From: Beroe ovata
Taxonomy: Eukaryota; Ctenophora; Nuda; Beroida; Beroidae
Direction: 5' to 3'
Assembly: GCA_946803715.1 (NCBI GenBank)
Contig: CAMPET010000485.1
Coordinates: forward strand, 11,965-24,827
DNA: 12,863 nucleotides
The position numbers and the translations under genes are program-made. Numbering within the stretch: position 1 is the first letter of the stretch; the number at the start of each line of letters is the position of its first letter. Shown piece by piece: positions 6,781-12,863 of this stretch. The notes under the pieces were generated by a model. That model had not been told where the DNA came from, did not search any database, and was given only the letters and a program-made list of their open reading frames with translations.

Positions 6781-9700
6781 GTAGGTGTCGTGAGTTCCCT
6801 TTCAATCTCGAATTCTTAATGAGATTGACCGATCGCTAGTATTACTATTAGTTCTTTCTCATCATTTACCAACGCACGTAAAGTGCGGATTCAGGATAAG
6901 GATTACTGGACTCCTGTCATCATACTGATCTTGCTCTAATGACGTACAAAGATTAACATGACAACGTGATCATAATATGGAAAATTCATTCGCTTTATCT
7001 ATGCGCTTGCAACGATTGTCGTTGCATTAAATTCTATAATTTCGCCCCATGTCCGTAGCTATAACTATTATAAACTCGCAAATTCTGTTTGTATCGTGTA
7101 TCAACGTCATTTTTGAGATAATGCGTTTGTTTTCTGGCTTGTTTTGAGATGGATGAGCGGTGGATTTCGGTTTCATCCCGCAACTTCAGCACTCGACACT
7201 CACTCGACATAACGTTTCATAACATTCGGATACTCAGTATTCGCACTCTGGGCGGGTTTCTAGTTTCTTAAAAAGAGTCAAAGCGTAATGGATTTTGCAT
7301 GTGCAAGTTTATAATGGAAGTGCGCGTTGCTATGGTAACGAGGGGATATTATTGGTCGAATTGAGTCACCTATGAGTTGGTGCGTTTGTTTTGTGGATTG
7401 ATTTTAGGTGGGTGAGCGGTGAAATTCGGTTTCTTCACAAAATATTCTAAGAACTGGGTACTCAATACGAACTTTTTGAAACTCAGTACACGCACTCTTG
7501 GCGGGTAACCTAGAGTCTATACTGCAAAGTATAATACAAAGGAGTAAGGCAAAGTGTGAAAGTGGTTTATCTTAATCTATTCACGGATCGGGATAACTCG
7601 ACAAAGGAGAGTTAAAATCCGGGTTTTTTTCAAGGTGGCAGAAAAAATCAATTCCGTTGCGAAAAACGACTATGAGATATAGAAATAGAATTATATTCGC
7701 GTTGCTAGGTAGTAATATAGGATGTGCTGGTGCATATTTTTTACGCGCGTCGTTCCTTTGATTTTACACGTTCCAATTTTGATTGTCTACACATCTGAAT
7801 GTAATTTACTGCAGGCAAGTCTGCCTAGTTGTACGTCACGAAATGGATTATTGCACATGCAGCTTTTGAACTTTCTTTGTTCCAAATAAGAATCTTCGTT
7901 CCAAATAAAAATGCTAGATTATGAGATGTGAACATCCTCAATACATAGAGCGCCATGTGTACCTACCGTTTTAATTTTTACGTCCTTTTGTGCCCAATTG
8001 GTAGTGTATTACGTCAATTTGACGGGTTTTAGTTATAATAACTTGTCAAACTCATTATACATAAATCATTATGATTCAGGTGAGGGGGAATCGTGATCAA
8101 TTTCGTGGGGAATGGGACCATGTCATCATTCTGGTGGGGACCAACGACCTGGGATACACAGACGAGGACGAGACCGTCACGGATATCCATGGCATCATGG
8201 CTGAGCTCCAGGAGCTCAACCCCGAAGCCACGGTGGATGTTTGTGAGGTTTTGCCTCGGAAGTGCTGGACCAGGGACAACGTGACCTCTACCAAACACCC
8301 CAACGAACACGCTGCAACCCTCAACCGATACCTGCACAGGGAGTATCCCGGTCGAGTTATCAGGTTGTATCAAAAATTCATTGGTCCTGACGGGGAGGCC
8401 AACATCCGCTTGTTCAAGAAGGACGGGTTGCACCCAGCACCTAAATTCAGCTATATTTTCAGGGACGCGATCATGAGACACGTTGCAGGAAGACCAGATC
8501 CAGGATACTACTACTCGATGCCGAATCCCAACTTCTACGAGGTGGAGACGACGAAGAAAGAGGTGGTGAACCCGGAGGCGGTGCACTGGGAGAGGAAGGT
8601 GGAGGAGCCGGACAGGGAGCCGGTGTATCTGTCTGCGGCGCTATCGGCCGGAGTGCCTGTGCCAGGTTTGAAATTTCTATTCAATAATCTGCTGAATGCA
8701 AAATGCGAAAGAGTGTTGACTTATTATACTTATAGTGGTAGCATTTGTTGCAATTGTACTCTGTTGACGGAGTGCCAGGTATATGATATTGTTATAATAC
8801 TTTCTGGCGATTTTCGTGATGCGTGCTCCCCCTCACTTCGGAAATTATCGCACGTTTCCCTCCCATATATATACATATCACTGATGTCATTGAACTAAAT
8901 CATTGGTCACTTTGTTTTGATTACAACAAGAAATGAGCACATCACAATTCACATTACAGGGGAGAGGATCAGCATCAAGTCAGGTGCTGGGGTCACGAGG
9001 AGAAGGGAGTGTGAGAAGAGGAGAAGTGCCCAGGTTGAGGGCAGTTTGATCGTACCGGATTCCATGTGTGGCGTTGCTATCGGGAAGGTGGGTTGACATT
9101 CGAGATTAGTGGGACTATGTCCTATGACCATCCGGCCCAAAATTGATTGAGTACTTTTTTTCTTGAAGTAACACAAATATTAACACAGGGAGGAAGGAAC
9201 ATGAAGAGGGTCATGGCTGAGACAGGAGCGACTGTGACACTTGCTCCAGCAACGTGTGGGACATTCAGAGAGTTCTCCATTAGGGGGACTCGTGCTGAGG
9301 TGGATGCTGCCACCTCAATGCTGAGACAAACCATTGCCAACCATGGTAAGTGTAGTGAATAACGATAAATACCATTTTTGAAGTTGATCTTCTGCAAACA
9401 ATGACGTCCGATTTGAGATAGCTTTAATATTTAGCAAACTGATTTTCCTCCTCTAAAAGGCAAGGTTCCGAATTCGAAGACAGAGAACGCCTGCAAGACC
9501 TCCACTTCTGCAACTGCTGGCAGGTGGAGAACTGTGCCCAAAAGCAAACATTGTACAGGTTAGAAATTGGATGTTATTATGCATTGCATTGCATTGCATC
9601 GATATAATGTTTTTGTCATGCATGCTTGTCTGTTTCTTTTTCGTTACAAAATTCGTGTGCACGTGTTGACTTTGAACGAAAATGCGCGTTACATTGTGAA

Positions 9701-11638
9701 ATGGGATCATCTCGTCCTCTGACACTCTCTGCTGCAAAACTATAGCTGAACTTCATTCGCACTCGGTATAAGTATTCGGCAACTTATTTCTGTCCGGCAC
9801 AAGTTGCTTAATATTAAAATCTCAGATGACGGTAAGAGGTGTCAAGTTAGGAGGGAACAAATCTATGACGCTGAGAACAGTAGTCTCATTCCTGCTTCGC
9901 TTTGGTGAGATTATGTGTCCCTTCTACCTACTTGCTATTGTGTTACCTCTGATTAAATGAATAGGTATTCAGAGTGACTGTATAATCATTAATCATTTCC
10001 TTATTGTCTTCTTCCAGGAATGAGGTGGTAGAGACAAGGAAAAAAGATCTTGAAGTGCTCAAAACTAAGAAGATGGAAAGCAAAGGGAAAGGTATGTGTA
10101 TAATATGCGTGATTAAGAGACGAGAAGAATTCGGGATAGTTGTTCAATTATTATGAGGATATACCTACTCCGTCATTAATAACTGTCAAAAAAACGCCGT
10201 CATAATATTGATAATATTACTACAGGTTGCTCAAATGGGGAAGAAATTGAAAGACAGAAGCAAGAAAAGAAAAATAAGAGAAGGAAGAAGAACTCAATCT
10301 TGAAGTACAGCAGGAGTGAAGCGAGCTTGCTGACACCAGATGAGGAGCATGTCAGGACACACCTCGTGCTCAGAGGTGGAGATGATAAGGAATCAGAGGA
10401 GTCAGGACAAGAGACTCCCAAGAAGCGGCAACGCAGAGGGAAATCTGGACTGTGCGGATCAGAGGCTAAGATCAGAAAAGTGACCCCTGTTCCTGATGCT
10501 CCCCCACCATCTGAGAGCAATGATGCAGAGAAGAGTGACATCCCAACCACACCCAAGTCACGCAAAGAGTACTATGCAAAGTGGAGAGCCAGTCCCTCGG
10601 GTAAAGCAAGTATGGCGAAGAGGAACAGGAAGTATCGGAAAACTGAGAAGGGTGCTGAGGCCACGAAGCAGGCGAAGATTAAGTACCAGTTGACAGATAA
10701 GGGAGTTGAGTCCCACAGAAGAGACATGATCCGGTACATGAAGACTGAGAAGTTCAACACTGCTCATGCAAAGGCAGTCATCACTTACCTGGAATCGGAA
10801 AAATCCAAGACGCTGCAGAAACAAGCTATGAAAAGGTATATGGCCACCGATAAGTACAAAGAAGCGCACAAGTTTGCAATGGACGCGTATATGAACACTG
10901 AAAAGTACAAAAAAGAGCACAAGATTGCGATGGACGCGTATATGAACACCGATAAGTACAAAGAAGCGCACAAGATTGCAATGGATGCGTATATGAACAC
11001 TGAAGAGTACAAAGAAGCGCACAAAGCTGCCATGGACGCCTATAGGAGAACGGCAGGGTACATGGAGGCACAGAAGAGGGCCATGACTGCCTACATGAAG
11101 AGAGAGGGGTGGTCTGAAGCAGAGAAACACGGGATGCAGAGCTACATGAAGTCGAAAGGGTGGAAGGAGGCGAGCAGGCGAGCAATGAGGAGATATGGGG
11201 CCAGTGAGAAAGGGAAGAAAACTCAAGAGGTCTATGAGCTGTCGAAGAAAGCAAAGCTGAGAAAACAGAAATATAACAAGAACTACACATGGTACAGGAA
11301 GTCTGTCAAGAAAGCTGAAATGCACGCAGCTGTGAGTATGAGGGCGAGAGACGCCAGGGGTGAGGATAAGTCTGGTGAGAGAGAGGGTGAGAGGGACAAC
11401 AAGCAGCCTGGAACTGTTCCTCCACTTTCTAACAAGAGAGCAATGGAAGCCATCCGTTCCCATGATGTAAGTGTGATAACCACAAACTCATCAGTGTTAC
11501 GAATCAATGATTGACCGCACTTATTATTTAATTGAGACCATTTTGCGTCTGTAATCATTCTCTATACTTCAGGTCCCAGAGTACGTCGCAGGAGCATACA
11601 AGAAATCCAAAAGACTCGTCAAAAACTCAAGAAAATGA
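6649..11638 (+). CDS. SGNH hydrolase - KH domain - basic 17-residue repeat protein (9 exons)
   Basis: Manual splice model, coding exons: 6649-6780, 8080-8665, 8960-9087, 9189-9345, 9460-9558, 9826-9904, 10018-10091, 10226-11466, 11573-11638. All eight introns are GT-AG and every junction keeps phase, giving 853 residues. Order: SGNH-hydrolase fold (about residues 10-180), low-complexity Glu/Arg linker, KH RNA-binding domain (about 268-334), Lys/Arg-rich linker (336-537), 13 repeats of 17 residues (538-758), charged tail. The start is the first ATG in the frame that leads into the GDS block; the frame is open a little further upstream but without another ATG. I do not recognise a named gene with this architecture. 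An esterase plus RNA-binding plus basic repeats recalls mobile-element ORF1-like proteins, but no element ends or polymerase are visible. Intron 2 has the weakest donor (GTTTGA). Confidence 0.75.
6781..8079 (+). other. Intron 1 (1299 bp) with a degenerate direct repeat
   Basis: The boundaries are GTAGGT at the 5' end and TTCAG at the 3' end. It is about ten times longer than the other introns. A direct repeat of about 140-150 bp is recognisable at 7122-7271 and 7381-7522: both copies start TGCGTTTGTTTT, continue with GATGAGCGGTG or GGTGAGCGGTG and TTCGGTTTC, and end around CGCACTCT-GGCGGGT. No coding ORF of note. Confidence 0.7.
8080..8665 (+). CDS. Exon 2: SGNH blocks III and V
   Basis: This exon encodes residues 45-239 plus one base. 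It holds WDHVIILVGTNDL (block III, Asn66) and KKDGLHPAPK (block V, Asp159 and His162), which with Ser18 complete the catalytic Ser-Asp-His set. The conserved core residues I can check are all present, so the domain may be active as an esterase or lipase-like hydrolase on an unknown substrate. The C-terminal third (residues 185-239) is rich in Glu, Pro and Tyr and looks like a linker. The strong ORF runs on past the donor to 8898, but the phase and the KH homology favour splicing at 8666. Confidence 0.8.
8960..9087 (+). CDS. Exon 3: linker and first half of KH domain
   Basis: Residues 240-282. An Arg/Lys/Glu-rich segment leads into EGSLIVPDSMCGVAIGK, the first strand and helix of a type I KH domain. 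The exon stops within the GxxG loop (GK|GG). The acceptor is TTACAG and the donor GTGGGT. The exon has no ORF of listed length, but the phase and homology on both sides support it. Confidence 0.75.
9189..9345 (+). CDS. Exon 4: second half of KH domain
   Basis: Residues 283-334 plus one base. It starts GGRNMKRVMAETGATVTL, completing the GKGG loop and helix B, and continues REFSIRGTRAEVD to the final helix with TSMLRQTI. The match to the type I KH consensus (IGkgG, I..TGa.i, f.I.Gt...v..A) is good along its length. KH domains bind short single-stranded RNA or DNA through the GxxG loop. Confidence 0.8.
9460..9558 (+). CDS. Exon 5: Ser/Thr/Lys linker
   Basis: Residues 335-367. No motif; rich in Ser, Thr and Lys. 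Supported by a pyrimidine-rich acceptor (CCTCCTCTAAAAG), a GTTAGA donor, and phase agreement with exons 4 and 6. Confidence 0.6.
9826..9904 (+). CDS. Exon 6: linker
   Basis: Residues 368-393 plus two bases. No motif. Acceptor CTCAG, donor GTGAGA. The only support is splice signals and the unbroken phase through to exon 8. Confidence 0.55.
10018..10091 (+). CDS. Exon 7: Lys/Glu-rich linker
   Basis: Residues 394-418 plus one base. Highly charged (ETRKKDLEVLKTKK), probably helical. It has a strong acceptor TTGTCTTCTTCCAG and donor GTATGT. Confidence 0.6.
10226..11466 (+). CDS. Exon 8: basic region and 13 x 17-residue repeats
   Basis: Residues 419-832. It opens with a Lys/Arg cluster (RQKQEKKNKRRKKN) and later KKRQRRGK, which look like nuclear localisation signals. 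The repeat block is at residues 538-758, followed by a KSVKKAEMHAAV segment and a Glu/Arg/Gly-rich tail. The exon ends at donor GTAAGT (11467). Without splicing the frame would stop at 11514. It is strongly purine-rich, which is why long spurious ORFs exist on the opposite strand. Confidence 0.9.
10582..11244 (+). repeat. 13 tandem 51-bp units encoding 17-residue repeats
   Basis: Units start every 51 bases from 10582 to 11194. The consensus is Y-M-x-T-[ED]-K-x-K-E-A-x-K-x-A-M-x-A, with Tyr (Trp in unit 1) first and AM near the end. Units 6-9 (10837-11040) are nearly identical in DNA, while units 1-5 and 10-13 have diverged, a pattern expected from recent local duplication or conversion in the centre. 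The Lys/Glu/Ala content suggests helices. Net charge is strongly positive, compatible with nucleic-acid binding. Confidence 0.92.
11573..11638 (+). CDS. Exon 9: short C-terminal exon
   Basis: Residues 833-853, VPEYVAGAYKKSKRLVKNSR plus a final Lys, then TGA. The acceptor is CTATACTTCAG at 11572, phase 0 with exon 8. The exon keeps the basic character of the protein. The same frame reopens after the TGA (see 11639-12108), so this may be one of two alternative ends. Confidence 0.55.
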   Translation, partial: VPEYVAGAYKKSKRLVKNSRK

Positions 11639-12108
11639 CTCTTTCTACCTTCCCTCCCGTCCTGCAATGATCAGAGAAGTTACCATGGGTTGTTTAAGAA
11701 TAAGAAATTTGTTAAGTCTAAAACTAGGATAATGTATAAAAGTCGGGCTATGGCTATAATTTCTAATGCACTATTGAAGTACGGGAATGTCGACGACTTA
11801 TTGAAAAATTTCGCGGGGGGGAATAGTTTTGCAGGGTATGGGAACAGGTTTAAGATCAATTTTCTTGCCCGATCCTTAGTTAATGATATCCTACTGAGGC
11901 GGGATCAGTGGGTTCAGCGTATCTACAATTTGACACATAAGTTGAATATTTACTGTGGGGAAATTTGCGCGAAGGTTGAATTATCAGCTGAAGGGGACAA
12001 AACTAATGCTGCACTGGGGGATGCTTGCCACGCTAAGGGTTGGGAACCGTATTTCCCAGAGTTTAGTTATCGGGGGGATATGACAGAGTATCAGTTCACA
12101 TCTAAAAA
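11639..12108 (+). CDS. In-phase 157-codon frame, unrecognised, runs to the gap
   Basis: Directly after the TGA of exon 9 the same frame is open up to the N at 12109. From about 11675 it reads like a real globular domain (SRAMAIISNALLKYG, FKINFLARSLVNDILLRRD, RIYNLTHKLN, CHAKGWEPYFPEF). A long pyrimidine tract ends in CAATGATCAG at 11674, a good alternative acceptor that would join exon 8 (donor 11467) in phase 0 and skip the stop. The first possible ATG inside is near 11732. Base use differs from exon 8: A/T-rich with G runs of 5-8. The frame is cut by the contig join. I do not recognise the domain. Confidence 0.5.
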
Positions 12109-12109
12109 N
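12109..12109. other. Single-N gap / contig join
   Basis: One undetermined base marks the switch from the 11639-12108 frame to a repeat of exon 8 sequence starting mid-unit. Continuity across it should not be assumed. Confidence 0.8.
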
Positions 12110-12863
12110 CCGGTACATGAAGACTGAGAAGTTCAACACTGCTCATGCAAAGGCAGTCATCACTTACCTGGAATCGGAAAAATCCAAGACGCTGCAGAAA
12201 CAAGCTATGAAAAGGTATATGGCCACCGATAAGTACAAAGAAGCGCACAAGTTTGCAATGGACGCGTATATGAACACTGAAAAGTACAAAAAAGAGCACA
12301 AGATTGCGATGGACGCGTATATGAACACCGATAAGTACAAAGAAGCGCACAAGATTGCAATGGATGCGTATATGAACACTGAAGAGTACAAAGAAGCGCA
12401 CAAAGCTGCCATGGACGCCTATAGGAGAACGGCAGGGTACATGGAGGCACAGAAGAGGGCCATGACTGCCTACATGAAGAGAGAGGGGTGGTCTGAAGCA
12501 GAGAAACACGGGATGCAGAGCTACATGAAGTCGAAAGGGTGGAAGGAGGCGAGCAGGCGAGCAATGAGGAGATATGGGGCCAGTGAGAAAGGGAAGAAAA
12601 CTCAAGAGGTCTATGAGCTGTCGAAGAAAGCAAAGCTGAGAAAACAGAAATATAACAAGAACTACACATGGTACAGGAAGTCTGTCAAGAAAGCTGAAAT
12701 GCACGCAGCTGTGAGTATGAGGGCGAGAGACGCCAGGGGTGAGGATAAGTCTGGTGAGAGAGAGGGTGAGAGGGACAACAAGCAGCCTGGAACTGTTCCT
12801 CCACTTTCTAACAAGAGAGCAATGGAAGCCATCCGTTCCCATGATGTAAGTGTGATAACCACA
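12110..12863 (+). repeat. Duplicate of 10731-11484 (754 bp, apparently exact)
   Basis: Offset 1379 throughout. I found no difference in the parts compared, and translations in several frames agree between the copies. It covers repeat units 4-13, the rest of exon 8, the GTAAGT donor and 12 further bases of the intron, then the window ends. Exact identity including intron bases points to an assembly overlap or haplotype copy more than to an old duplication. Confidence 0.9.
12111..12845 (+). CDS. Partial second copy of the 17-residue repeat exon
   Basis: The frame starts with codons for RYMKTEKF and matches residues 588-832 of the gene at 6649-11638, ending at the copied donor GTAAGT (12846). 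Everything upstream of repeat unit 4, including the SGNH and KH domains, is missing on this side of the gap. If it is an uncollapsed contig, it is the same gene and not a separate locus. Confidence 0.7.

Noticed and set aside
8029-8586. 185-codon reverse-strand ORF
   Set aside because: It lies opposite exon 2, whose forward frame carries the conserved GTND and DGLH blocks; no recognisable motif on the reverse strand.
8666-8898. Extension of exon 2 ORF beyond residue 239
   Set aside because: The extension is A/T-rich and Cys/Ser-rich with no SGNH match, while splicing at 8666 to 8960 restores frame into the KH domain.
9577-9601. GCATT microsatellite as a CRISPR-like or regulatory repeat
   Set aside because: Only about four short units of TGCAT/GCATT inside intron 5, an ordinary microsatellite.
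10558-11463. 301-codon reverse-strand ORF, and its duplicate at 12102-12842
   Set aside because: It is the antisense shadow of the purine-rich 17-residue repeat exon. The product is Leu/His/Phe-rich with the same 51-bp periodicity and no domain.

Overview
This window is nuclear DNA from an animal, most likely an invertebrate with a compact genome. The evidence is GT-AG introns of about 100-300 bp (one of 1.3 kb), a clear animal AP-2 sigma gene, and no bacterial operon layout. I cannot name the species. Single-N characters at 1048, 5414 and 12109 look like contig joins, so order and copy number across them should be treated with caution.

Left part (1-5413). A 111-residue reverse-strand ORF that I do not recognise lies at 27-362. 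After the first N comes a truncated 3' copy of the AP-2 sigma gene (1049-1371). A non-coding or decayed stretch follows (1372-4440). It holds reverse-strand coding-like fragments (2155-3106), a possible retroelement tail (about 3160-3200), and a C-rich/G-rich imperfect inverted repeat of about 300 bp (3410-3710). A complete three-exon AP-2 sigma gene (4443-5090, 142 residues) closes this part. Its 3' half matches the truncated copy at roughly 96%.

Middle (5415-6540). Two unrelated tandem arrays lie here: a 191-bp unit, each copy carrying TGACGTCA (5415-5930), and a unit of about 175-180 bp (6049-6460). The second array ends just before a TATAAAAG element, so the arrays look like the upstream promoter region of the next gene.

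Right part (6649-12108). Nine exons, all joined in matching phase by my manual splice model, encode a predicted 853-residue protein. It has an SGNH-hydrolase domain (GDS, YPG, GTND and DGLH blocks), a type I KH RNA-binding domain split by an intron exactly in its GxxG loop, a Lys/Arg-rich linker, and 13 tandem copies of a 17-residue basic repeat. I do not know a named family with this order. SGNH esterase domains occur in some retrotransposon ORF1 proteins, and the repeat resembles basic tandem repeats of mobile-element proteins, so a domesticated or active mobile-element gene is possible. No transposase, reverse transcriptase or terminal repeat is visible for it. The reading frame of the last exon continues, past one TGA, for another 157 codons to the N at 12109, which suggests an alternative 3' end.

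Far right (12110-12863). This is an apparently exact 754-bp repeat of 10731-11484, most simply an uncollapsed contig overlap or haplotype copy.
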